NCBI GenBank assembly: GCA_017621515.1
Contig: JAGASY010000001.1
Location: forward strand, 1-43,559
Direction: 5' to 3'
Length of the DNA stretch: 43,559 nucleotides
Source of the DNA: Bacteroidaceae bacterium
Lineage (GTDB): Bacteria > Bacteroidota > Bacteroidia > Bacteroidales > Bacteroidaceae
Shown here: positions 8,410 to 16,535 of the stretch, one piece after another
How the letters are laid out: each line of letters begins with the position of its first letter
Position numbering within the stretch: position 1 is the first letter of the stretch
Translations under genes and position numbers: made by a program
Notes under the pieces: model-generated
Seen by the model: only the letters and a program-made list of their open reading frames with translations
Told to the model about the DNA's origin: nothing
Databases searched by the model: none

Positions 8410-11400
8410 TTAATAGCGTTTTACAAAAAACTTTTTGCCATTCTTTATATATATTCCTTGTTCCGGATTGACAATTCGGCGCCCGCAAAGGTCAAAGATA
8501 GCTTCATCATGAATGTTTTTATTCTCTTCTTGAACCGTTGTCTGCTTTATTCCAGTTGTGACAGAGACTAATGTGAAGTCGTCCACATCAATTACGGCAT
8601 TGCTGTTGCTGGCAAATCTGAGACCGATATGCACTCGTCCGTCACAGACATTAGTTGTCACGGTGTGGCGACCATCAGCTGTAATGACCTTTTCATCATC
8701 GTTGGCAAAAAGAGTGAGACTGACATTACCCGCATGGCATACAGTGACACCAATTTCGTATTGTCCGTCTGGTAAACCTTCTACGGTCTGTGTAATTTGC
8801 CCTGTTGCATTGATGTCCCATATCTGTAGGTGTGGTTGACCGCCGGCAATGAGTGGTGAGGTTGATTCTTGTGGTTTAGCCACTGTACTGATTTTGGGAT
8901 TGGCAGTGCCGTCGTATGTAATAGTCCATCCTGTATCATTGCTGTCGAAAGAAGGATTGATGATTTTTCCTATGGGTGCTCCTTCAAGAAGCAGACGCAC
9001 ACAGGATGTGGCAGGCATGGCAAGTTGTCTCGTGCTTATGCTTATTTCGCCTTCGCTCACCCATTCGTTGTTGTCGTCCATGTATCCGCGTTCTGCTTTA
9101 ATCACATTGAGGTCTTCAGACCAACTGAATGTGCCGGTAGAGGTTGATAGCAACAATATTACATTGGCATTGTGGGCTATGGCTATGGCTTGTGTAGTGG
9201 CTACATTAGGAGTGAAGGTGAGATTGTATATGCCTGTTTCGCTTTTTGTACTGTTTCCTGCATAGTTGTAAACGTAGAGACTGTTGCCATGTTTCTTTAA
9301 GGCAATGTCTTGGTTGGCAAGATTCAGAATTTTATTGCGTTGACGCACCAGATTGATGTGGCTGCGTTCGGTCAGTGTGTGACCGCTGTTGCTATAGAGT
9401 CCGTTACCATCTACAGGTCCCATGTTGTAATAGTCAAAGGCTTTGTTGCCGGCGAGAGCTGCCATTTGGTAGAGAGGTGAGTTGCTGTCTTTGGCATCAA
9501 TTTCCATAATCATGCGGAAGTTCTTGCCGTTCTCCCCGAGATAACCGTCAAGATTGCCTTTCACTTTCGAGGCATTAGTGCCGTAGATATCTACTCCTAC
9601 GAAATCGATATTGGTTCCGCCATTGTTACGTTTCTGTTCATTCGCATTGGTGCGTCCACTGGTTTCCCATGATACACAGTTGAGTCGTGTCCAAGTGACA
9701 TATTTCGATTGCTTGACAGCTGCACCCACATGGTGGTAATAGTCAATGATTTCGGCATTTGTGGCACTGTTATTACCGTGACTGCGAGCTTCGTTACCTA
9801 ATTGTACACCTATGACTGTATGTGGTTTTCCGTTGTTGGCATCCCATAGAGCTATATGTTCCATGATGCGGGAGAGTACGTATGTGTCGCGATCGCGAAG
9901 AGAGGTATCGCGCCAGTCGAGTGAATACTCCCATTCGGTACGAAGCATATTGAACTCTGAGGTGCCGTCTGCAGAGCACACGTAATCTGGTGTGCGCAGT
10001 ATTTGCTTCCCGCCATAGTTCCAAAGGTACTGAACACGTCCACCGCTGCTCCATGAGAACCACAGGAGTTCCATTTTCATGTCATACTTTTTGCACCAGC
10101 CGAGGTAGCGGTCTAAAATGCGCCAATCGAAATGATTCTTTTCCAATTCCACTTCACTCCAGAAGAGAGGTACGCTAACGGCATTGAAACCATCGTCGGC
10201 TGCTCGTTTGAATACAGCCTCTATCTCCTGTTCGTTCCATCCCTCGTATCCTCGTAGCTTGTCGGGACGTAGCTGAATTTCTGTGCCATAGAAAGGTTTG
10301 TTATCGACACGGAGTACGAATTTTTCAGAACTGTTCAGTGTGAGGTCCACATGAGAAATATTTTGTTGCACTGGGGCGGTGGTGTATTGTGAGTTGTAGT
10401 AGTTCTCGCGGGCAATATTGAGAGCATCTCTTTGGGCTGACAGTTTGTGACTGACAGCTGAGAAGTTGGTTTTAAGCTCTGTTAGATATGTTTCGGCAAC
10501 ATTGATAGCTTTATCAAAGACAGTAATACCGGGATATGTGTCGGCATCGCGTTCTGCCTTTGCGTCAATGATGAGTTCTGTGAAATGTTTAATCTGTTTT
10601 CGCTCAGCCTCGCGCTCTTCCACGTAGGCATTATATTCATTCATGGCAGTATCGATAGCGGCAATGGTGGTGATGATGTCATTGGCTGTAGCATCATTAG
10701 GCAATGTTTCAGCTGCGGTAAGGGCTGTTTGGAGGATTGTAGTGTCGAATCCGTCTTCAATGTGTTCCAGTGTCTGGCGGACAGCGTTTATTTTCAGACT
10801 CAATACCTCACGGTAGCCATCGGTATCCATACCAAGGTATTGTAGGGTGAAAGTGTCGAAATCAATGGTCACCCCGCTTGTTGTAGCTAAATCAAGACCA
10901 ATTTCCAATGTGCCGTTGGTGACAATGCCGGTAACTGTATAGTGTTGTGCCGTATTGGAAGTGACAGCTGTTTTGCCGTAGTTTGCATAGAGTGAAATAC
11001 TGCCTCCGAAACTTGTGGTGACAATATCGGCGGACAAGGCATACTTGCCGTTAGGTAAGTTGGTGATGGTCTGATAGGCTTTGCCCGTCAGTGTTCCGCT
11101 GCTCTGCCACAATTGCCAATGGTTTTGATTGGCGGCAATGAATCCATCTCCTTTCTCTGCGGTACTAATCTTGCTCTGTGTATTGGCGGTGAGTGTCCAT
11201 CCTTTCAGATTGTCATCGAAGTTTGGGTTGGTAATGCTGCTGGTCATGTCGATGCTGACATTATTCGGCAGAACCATGTTCTCTGGAGCATAAGCACCGG
11301 TTGTATATATGGCTTTAGTAACACCGGTAATGCCGGTGGCTGTGGGTTGAATCTTTGTCAGCTGCACGTTGTCAAGCCAATCAACGCGTGATTCTGTACG

Positions 11401-12210
11401 ATAGAATGAAAAATAAAGTTCGTCAGGCAGTGACTGAGGCATCTGTATGATGGTGGTAAATGACTGTTGTGAGTGGTCGTTATTAAGAGTGGTATAGCCT
11501 TCAGCCGTCAGTATATCATTTCCGGCAAGAGTTGAACCCAACAACAGTTGGTAGGTGATGCCACCATTGTCGTTGCCATCGGAAGTCCAATAGTCACAGC
11601 TAAGGCGATAGATTGCGTCGGGTTCCACGGAATTAGCTGTCAGCTGCTGGCTGAGATAGCGACTGCGTGAGTGAAGGATGATGCTCTTGGTGCCATCGGA
11701 ACGATAGTTTGCATTCTCACGTACATTTACATAATTGACATCGCCGCCCCATGTGGGTGTACCTCCGTCCCATGTTTCCCACTCTGTAGCCTTCCAACGT
11801 CCAGAGGCGAGTTGTTCATCCACATTTTCAAAACTTCCATTACGGAGAATGTTCGTACCTGTTTCTGTATAGTTATAAGTAGGAATGAGCGTGGTGGTAT
11901 AGGTGTCGTTCTCAAAAATATAAATCTTTCCGTTGTGTTGTACAAAGCGGAGGATGCCGTCAGCTACAGGTGTATAGCTGATATTGCCGAAACCGATGTG
12001 GATAGGTGTGCCGGCACTTCCTGCTACTTCAAGAGTGTAGTCGGCTGTTGTCGGAACGAACTTGTCAAGATTAGCCACTTCCGATCCATTGAAATCGTCG
12101 GCAGCTTTCATGGTTGGTAGCACAGTTGCAGCCTTCAATCCGCTCATTTCTGCTATTGCTATCAGAATAGCAGCCGGGATAATTCTAAGTTTCATGTAGT
12201 TATTCATCAT
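8410..12210 (-). CDS. Large secreted clan GH-A glycoside hydrolase (beta-galactosidase-like, GH35/GH42/DUF4978 type)
   Basis: This 1266-aa exported protein has a signal peptide (KLRIIPAAILIAIAEMSGLKAA); translation may start at the first Met or at Met6. N-terminal beta modules span about 118-290 and 325-460, followed by a helical linker (about 470-610). A TIM-barrel domain (about 630-960) runs from KPFYGTEIQLRPDK through QLGNEARSH (Glu807, candidate acid/base) to MIMEIDAKDS (Glu903, candidate nucleophile), the two-glutamate layout of clan GH-A. A beta domain and a further module (about 1080-1215) resembling the one at 325-460 (NPxFDxNxxGWT ... DxDxFTL) come next. The C-terminus is a short NPEQGIYIKNGKKFFVK tail. 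It is divergent from the propeller/AraC regulator. Beta-galactosidase activity on pectin side chains is plausible, but the exact family is not settled. Confidence 0.75.
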   Translation of the reverse strand: MMNNYMKLRIIPAAILIAIAEMSGLKAATVLPTMKAADDFNGSEVANLDKFVPTTADYTLEVAGSAGTPIHIGFGNISYTPVADGILRFVQHNGKIYIFENDTYTTTLIPTYNYTETGTNILRNGSFENVDEQLASGRWKATEWETWDGGTPTWGGDVNYVNVRENANYRSDGTKSIILHSRSRYLSQQLTANSVEPDAIYRLSCDYWTSDGNDNGGITYQLLLGSTLAGNDILTAEGYTTLNNDHSQQSFTTIIQMPQSLPDELYFSFYRTESRVDWLDNVQLTKIQPTATGITGVTKAIYTTGAYAPENMVLPNNVSIDMTSSITNPNFDDNLKGWTLTANTQSKISTAEKGDGFIAANQNHWQLWQSSGTLTGKAYQTITNLPNGKYALSADIVTTSFGGSISLYANYGKTAVTSNTAQHYTVTGIVTNGTLEIGLDLATTSGVTIDFDTFTLQYLGMDTDGYREVLSLKINAVRQTLEHIEDGFDTTILQTALTAAETLPNDATANDIITTIAAIDTAMNEYNAYVEEREAERKQIKHFTELIIDAKAERDADTYPGITVFDKAINVAETYLTELKTNFSAVSHKLSAQRDALNIARENYYNSQYTTAPVQQNISHVDLTLNSSEKFVLRVDNKPFYGTEIQLRPDKLRGYEGWNEQEIEAVFKRAADDGFNAVSVPLFWSEVELEKNHFDWRILDRYLGWCKKYDMKMELLWFSWSSGGRVQYLWNYGGKQILRTPDYVCSADGTSEFNMLRTEWEYSLDWRDTSLRDRDTYVLSRIMEHIALWDANNGKPHTVIGVQLGNEARSHGNNSATNAEIIDYYHHVGAAVKQSKYVTWTRLNCVSWETSGRTNANEQKRNNGGTNIDFVGVDIYGTNASKVKGNLDGYLGENGKNFRMIMEIDAKDSNSPLYQMAALAGNKAFDYYNMGPVDGNGLYSNSGHTLTERSHINLVRQRNKILNLANQDIALKKHGNSLYVYNYAGNSTKSETGIYNLTFTPNVATTQAIAIAHNANVILLLSTSTGTFSWSEDLNVIKAERGYMDDNNEWVSEGEISISTRQLAMPATSCVRLLLEGAPIGKIINPSFDSNDTGWTITYDGTANPKISTVAKPQESTSPLIAGGQPHLQIWDINATGQITQTVEGLPDGQYEIGVTVCHAGNVSLTLFANDDEKVITADGRHTVTTNVCDGRVHIGLRFASNSNAVIDVDDFTLVSVTTGIKQTTVQEENKNIHDEAIFDLCGRRIVNPEQGIYIKNGKKFFVKRY

Positions 12211-12238
12211 TTTAAATTTAAGTATGAAATTTATGTTG

Positions 12239-12246
12239 CAAAACTA
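12239..12246 (-). promoter_or_regulatory. -7 box for the GH-A / GH43 operon
   Basis: Read on the minus strand this is TAGTTTTG, matching TAnnTTTG, about 29 bp before the gene start. No -33 TTTG is visible at the expected distance, which fits an activator-dependent promoter. A 21-bp-period direct repeat lies upstream at 12314-12348. Confidence 0.45.
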
Positions 12247-12313
12247 ATTCTATGATTCTTCATGTAGGAACACTATTGTAAAAAAGGAAGTCAACAATCT
12301 GTGGATTCTCTAA

Positions 12314-12348
12314 TTTTTTACTTCTTTTGCACGATTTTTTACCTCTTT
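12314..12348. promoter_or_regulatory. Candidate operator: direct repeat TTTTTTACyTCTTT on a 21-bp period
   Basis: TTTTTTACTTCTTT at 12314 recurs as TTTTTTACCTCTTT at 12335, exactly 21 bp apart, on the plus strand. A related inverted word, GTAAAAAAGGAAG, lies at 12278-12290. The repeat sits about 70-100 bp upstream of the GH-A -7 box and between the divergent regulator and enzyme genes. AraC-type regulators often bind direct repeats spaced by two helical turns, so this may be the site of the neighbouring regulator. Confidence 0.35.
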
Positions 12349-12464
12349 CTACCTTATATGTTTGCTGACCTTCTTTATTTCGTTTATGAGTACTTTTCGT
12401 CACAGCAGTCTAAAGCGGGATGTTTGCCTGTACCGACGAAAGCACACTATACTCTATATACACT

Positions 12465-12645
12465 GACAATGCCTTGAAAACATATTATATGTGTGGAAAA
12501 GAATTGAAAATAGTGCACTGAATTCTCAAATCCACACTGTGGATTATAAAAACAACAGTGTGGATTTTGTAAACCACAGTGTGGATTATAAAAACTACAC
12601 TGTTGATTTGAGATTTTTGTGCACTGTTTTAAAGATTGTAGTACA
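12465..12645. repeat. Palindromic intergenic element with 21-bp tandem units, copy 1
   Basis: The element opens with GACAATGCCTTGAAAACATATT, nearly identical to the opening of the element at 33437. It has outer inverted arms (TAGTGCACT... / ...GTGCACTG), and between them four units begin CACTGTGGATT, CAGTGTGGATT, CAGTGTGGATT and CACTGTTGATT at 21-bp intervals. The internal units share the word GTGG, whereas the sister copy has GCTG at the same place in all units. No protein-coding signal is apparent. Confidence 0.8.
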
Positions 12646-12674
12646 GATATTTTCATTTTGTGAGCAAGTTCAAC

Positions 12675-12704
12675 TTGCGAAACTTGAATAAATTAGTAAT
12701 TTTG
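12675..12704 (+). promoter_or_regulatory. Promoter of the propeller/AraC regulator
   Basis: A TTG at 12675-12677 and TAATTTTG at 12697-12704 are spaced by 19 bp, fitting the Bacteroidetes -33/-7 pattern. The start codon follows 30 bp later at 12735. Confidence 0.5.
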
Positions 12705-12734
12705 TAGCAATATTTCCGATTCTTTTTCCAAAGC

Positions 12735-15623
12735 ATGATGTTACGAAAAATGAAAATACTGATAGCGATACTGGTTGCTATATGTTTGTGGACAGAACTG
12801 CATGCAGAGGCTCTTCCGTATGTAAGTGACAATGGTAAAACCGTGTCCTATATTAATATTTCTCCATCTGAAGAATTGTATTGTATGCACTTTGACCGAC
12901 AGGGCTTGTTGTGGTTAGGAACATCTGAAGGCATCAAAGTTTATGATGGATATTCCCTGAGAGAGCCTTTGACTAATGCTGTTGTCCGGTGTCCTCAGTT
13001 AGGAGGTGATGTGCGGAGCCTGACCACCGATAAAGAGGGATATTTGTGGGCGGGAACCAATGATGGGTTGGTGAGGTTGAATATGGAGTTGGGGACTGTC
13101 CGTCTGTACCGTTTCCCCAAGCAAAGCCAGAAGATTATCTATACCCTTTTCACAGCCAGTGACGGTACGGTGTATGTGGGAACCGATGATGGGTTCTCTA
13201 TATATAATAAGGATAAAGATTCGTTTGAACATTACAATGTAGATTACACAAAAGCACTCTTTCCCGATGGACGGACAGACCGATATACCGGCTGGGGTGT
13301 GAAGGACTTTGTCGAGACTGCTAAGGGAGATATTCTTGTCGGTACGTGGAAGCAGGGGCTATGGTGCTATTCTCCGCGGACAAGTAAGATACGTGCATAC
13401 GCTAAATTGAATTGGATGAATTCTGCTTTTACGCTCTGTATAGACAGTAAGGAACGGCTTTGGATTGGTACACAGGCTTGTGGTATAGGGCGCATAGACA
13501 GAGCTGATGATTACCAGTTGCAGACGTATAAGGAAATAAAAGAAGATACGGGAATGGCGAATTTCTGCCACCAGAAGATTGTGCATGGCTTGGTAGAGTT
13601 GGCGGATGGACGCATATATGTCTGTGCCGGCGATACTGTCAGTGCACAGCGAGGACCTGACGGAGCGTTATGGATTGCCACCCGAGGCAATGGCATTGCG
13701 CGAGTTTCAGATAGCAAGAACCTTTTCAGGAATTATGCTTCGGGTTGTATTCGAAGCCTTTATACTGATAATGGACGACAATTTTATATAGGCTATGGAA
13801 TAGAAGGATTGGCATGGCTTGACACTGAGACCGGAGAGATGCGCCGTAACAACCGTGTGCCGGGATACGCTTCGCTGCCTTCTGATGGCTTTTCACCGCG
13901 CATTACATCAATGGTGCGCCGACATAACGGTGAACTGTGGATGGCTGCCGGTGATAACGGCATTTTGGTCAGTCGTCCGGACGGAAGCAGCACGATTCTT
14001 TATGCTAACAGCCGACAGATGCCATACGTGAAAGACAATGTGACTGCTCTTTATGAGTCGCCGTGCGACCATACACTGTGGATTGGTCAACGGCAGGGAG
14101 TATCGGTGCTGACAAAAGAAGGCAAAGGGCGACACCTTGACATAAAGACTGCTAATCTCGACTTGACCGGTTATTTCATGGTGAATCATATCACAGAAGA
14201 CCATGAAGGACGTATTTGGATTTCATCGGCTGGCGGCGGTATCGTGAGAATTGACAATTGGCGATTTGAAGATTCGCAACTGAATGGTTTGCAGTGCCAT
14301 CAATACACCATATCTGCCGCTAATGTTACAGCCTGCTTTGAGGACAGTCGTCATCGGATTTGGGCTATTGGTACAGCGGGACTGTTGAAATATCATCCGG
14401 AAAAGGATTGTTTTGAACCTGCCTGTGAGCAAATCCGCATGATGGGAAATAAAGTGATTGCCATTAACGAAGACCGATATGGAGCGCTTTGGTTGGCAAC
14501 GGATCAGGCTTTAGTAAGAATGGATGACAGCGAGGGTGGGGTTATCAGCTTCACCGAGGAAGATGGGCTGCCCAATACCTCATTTATGTCCAATGCCACT
14601 TTCTGCCATGATGGGCTGTTGTTCTTTGGTACAACCAATGGGCTGGTGGCATTTGAACCTATGTCTTATTACAGCCCTGCCGGTGGTTTCAAACCTGAGT
14701 TGATTGTTACAGACATTTCCATAGACGGTACTTCAATACTGTCTCTTGATTCGCTGTATGCCGCTCATATTTCTAAACAACAACCTATGCGGACACAGCA
14801 TATCACAATTCCGTGGACTGTCAGAAAATGGGGTGTGGAGTTTGCTTTGCTTACTTATTCCCATCAAGAGTTGGTGCAGTATGCCTATCGTTTGGAGGGA
14901 GTTGATAAGGAGTGGCAATATATAGACGGGCATACGCACAGGGCTGTGTTCGAACATATCCCTTCCGGCAACTATCGGTTGCACCTGCGTGCAGCCGACA
15001 ACTACGGTCAGTGGTATGAGTTGCCATATACTATTCAGGTACATGTACTTGCACCGTGGTATGCTACATGGTGGGCTTACATTATTTATATATGTGTGTT
15101 GGCTGTACTTGGATGGTTTCTTTGGCATTACTATCAGATGGAGCGCGAATTGAAAGCCAGTCGCCGATTCTCCACTATTTTGCAGAGTGCACAAGTGAAA
15201 GTGGAACCATTAGCCGTTACACAGGTCAATGCCTCTGCCGAAGAAACTATGACATCGCAATCGTCTGCAATTCAACAGAAAAATGCGGTGTTCATAGCTC
15301 GTGCCACCCAGCTCGTGCTTGACCATCTGGATGAGTCCGACTACAACCGTGACAGCATGGCTTCCGACCTTGGAATGAGCGTTTCTTCTCTTTATGCAAG
15401 AATGCGCGAATGTACGGACTTGAGTATTCACACCTTCATTCAGGCTGTCCGTCTTAATGCCGCTTGCGACATTCTCCGTACAAATCCAGACATCCGTATC
15501 TCAGAACTGGCTTACCGAGTAGGTTTCAATACTCCTAAGTACTTTTCACAATGCTTTAAGAAAGAGTATGGTATGCTTCCCGGTGATTTCATCAAGCAGG
15601 AAGGACATAGAAACAGCTTTTAA
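12735..15623 (+). CDS. One-component transmembrane regulator: periplasmic two-component-type propeller plus cytoplasmic AraC domain
   Basis: This 962-aa inner-membrane transcription regulator has a signal anchor (KILIAILVAICLWTELHAEA) and a long periplasmic beta-propeller (about 40-690) with repeated LWxGTxxGI-type motifs (LLWLGTSEGI, YLWAGTNDGL, TLWIGQRQGV, RIWISSAGGG). A Y_Y_Y-type domain (about 700-765, AYRLEGVDKEW ... GNYRLHLRAADNYG) follows, then a single transmembrane segment near 776-798 and a cytoplasmic AraC helix-turn-helix pair (about 855-955, ending AYRVGFNTPKYFSQCFKKEYG). It looks like a hybrid two-component sensor with kinase and receiver domains missing, so it probably couples ligand binding directly to DNA binding, as SusR-type regulators do. 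It lies between the divergent GH43/GH-A and SGNH/PL11 genes and is their likely activator, sensing a pectin oligosaccharide. Confidence 0.85.
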   Translation: MMLRKMKILIAILVAICLWTELHAEALPYVSDNGKTVSYINISPSEELYCMHFDRQGLLWLGTSEGIKVYDGYSLREPLTNAVVRCPQLGGDVRSLTTDKEGYLWAGTNDGLVRLNMELGTVRLYRFPKQSQKIIYTLFTASDGTVYVGTDDGFSIYNKDKDSFEHYNVDYTKALFPDGRTDRYTGWGVKDFVETAKGDILVGTWKQGLWCYSPRTSKIRAYAKLNWMNSAFTLCIDSKERLWIGTQACGIGRIDRADDYQLQTYKEIKEDTGMANFCHQKIVHGLVELADGRIYVCAGDTVSAQRGPDGALWIATRGNGIARVSDSKNLFRNYASGCIRSLYTDNGRQFYIGYGIEGLAWLDTETGEMRRNNRVPGYASLPSDGFSPRITSMVRRHNGELWMAAGDNGILVSRPDGSSTILYANSRQMPYVKDNVTALYESPCDHTLWIGQRQGVSVLTKEGKGRHLDIKTANLDLTGYFMVNHITEDHEGRIWISSAGGGIVRIDNWRFEDSQLNGLQCHQYTISAANVTACFEDSRHRIWAIGTAGLLKYHPEKDCFEPACEQIRMMGNKVIAINEDRYGALWLATDQALVRMDDSEGGVISFTEEDGLPNTSFMSNATFCHDGLLFFGTTNGLVAFEPMSYYSPAGGFKPELIVTDISIDGTSILSLDSLYAAHISKQQPMRTQHITIPWTVRKWGVEFALLTYSHQELVQYAYRLEGVDKEWQYIDGHTHRAVFEHIPSGNYRLHLRAADNYGQWYELPYTIQVHVLAPWYATWWAYIIYICVLAVLGWFLWHYYQMERELKASRRFSTILQSAQVKVEPLAVTQVNASAEETMTSQSSAIQQKNAVFIARATQLVLDHLDESDYNRDSMASDLGMSVSSLYARMRECTDLSIHTFIQAVRLNAACDILRTNPDIRISELAYRVGFNTPKYFSQCFKKEYGMLPGDFIKQEGHRNSF

Positions 15624-15738
15624 ATTTCTTGTTGTCAAATGGACAGAAATGGCATTTGGTATGTATGGAGGTCTTCGGTGGTAGAGATACCTGTTATAGT
15701 TTTTCTTTATATATCGCTCTTTTTCAGAAACAAATTTG

Positions 15739-15746
15739 TACTTTTG
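15739..15746 (+). promoter_or_regulatory. -7 box upstream of the SGNH esterase
   Basis: TACTTTTG matches the TAnnTTTG consensus, 29 bp before the ATG at 15776. No clear -33 was found. It indicates that the esterase and lyase genes have their own, probably activator-dependent, promoter rather than relying on read-through from the regulator. Confidence 0.45.
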
Positions 15747-15775
15747 CAGTAGATTTTAACTTAAATGCAAGTACG

Positions 15776-16486
15776 ATGGAGACAAAACGATTTTGTTTGT
15801 TGGCAGCGGCGGCAGTAGCGTTTGCTTTTATACATGCAGGTGTTGCAGCCCAAAACAAGTTATCAGGAAATAATGCGGTTGAGATTCTGAAAGAAAAGAC
15901 CATCAATGTGATAGGTGACAGTTATGTGCGTAATCACAAGCGACCGTATGCGGAAGCATGGCATGCTAAGTTTGCAGAGAAGTATGGCATGAAGTATAAT
16001 AATTACGGACGTAACGGCGGATGTGTGGCATTCGATCGCACGAAAGACGGATTCGGACCTTCTTTGATGGTCCGTTATAAAGAAATGGAGGACAATGCAG
16101 ACATTATTCTCATTATTGCCGGACACAATGATGCCGGAATGATAAAGAACTCTGCCGATTCGCTTGCCATGTTCCGTGACAGTCTTGATTTGTTGCTGAC
16201 AGAGTTGCAGCATAAATATCCGAAGGGTAAAATCGGCTATGTAACTCCGTGGTATGTTGATCGTGACGGATTTGTGCCTGTTGTGAAGACAATCAAGAAG
16301 GTTTGTAAGAAGCATCACATTCCTGTGCTTGACAATTATAGTAAGAAATGTGTCATACAACTGCGTGACGAGAATTTCCGCAGACAGTATTTTCAAGGGG
16401 TAAACGATACGGCACATCTGAATGCGGAAGGGCATGAGCTGTTTCTTCCAGTGGGAGAAAAGTTTATCCTTGATATGATGCGGTAG
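15776..16486 (+). CDS. Secreted SGNH/GDSL hydrolase, rhamnogalacturonan acetylesterase-like
   Basis: This 236-aa exported esterase carries a signal peptide (CLLAAAAVAFAFIHAGVAAQ). The block I motif VIGDSY holds the catalytic Ser49. Later blocks include the Gly in NYGRNGGC, the oxyanion Asn in AGHNDAG, and the C-terminal catalytic Asp/His in NDTAHLNAEGHELF. I chose the ATG at 15776 because it begins the signal peptide and sits just after a -7 box; the frame upstream to 15629 lacks any signal. It is followed after 49 bp by a PL11 rhamnogalacturonan lyase, so removal of acetyl groups from the rhamnogalacturonan backbone is the most likely role. A sialate- or xylan-type esterase cannot be excluded. 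Confidence 0.8.
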   Translation: METKRFCLLAAAAVAFAFIHAGVAAQNKLSGNNAVEILKEKTINVIGDSYVRNHKRPYAEAWHAKFAEKYGMKYNNYGRNGGCVAFDRTKDGFGPSLMVRYKEMEDNADIILIIAGHNDAGMIKNSADSLAMFRDSLDLLLTELQHKYPKGKIGYVTPWYVDRDGFVPVVKTIKKVCKKHHIPVLDNYSKKCVIQLRDENFRRQYFQGVNDTAHLNAEGHELFLPVGEKFILDMMR

Positions 16487-16535
16487 CCTTTATATGATGA
16501 AAAATCGATAACAAATAACACTAATACACTTATTT

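Larger units (their letters stand above)
12211..12734. other. Divergent intergenic region of the pectin locus
   Basis: This 524-bp gap separates the GH-A enzyme from the regulator. It contains the minus-strand -7 box, the 21-bp-period candidate operator, a palindromic repeat element (12465-12645) and the regulator promoter (12675-12704). The small open frames across the palindrome are by-products of its 21-bp unit, which is a multiple of three. Confidence 0.6.

Noticed and set aside
12530..12620. Regular CACTGTGGATT units resembling a small CRISPR array
   Set aside because: The units repeat every 21 bp with no unique spacers, they alternate orientation, and no cas gene is present. They are parts of a palindromic intergenic element that recurs at 33437.
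12447..12656. Small minus-strand ORF across the palindromic element, with a similar one at 33424-33618
   Set aside because: The frames stay open because the repeat unit is 21 bp. The peptides only reflect the repeat and show no protein family features.
15629..15775. Upstream extension of the SGNH esterase frame
   Set aside because: It would place 49 residues before a clear signal peptide and translate through a promoter -7 box.
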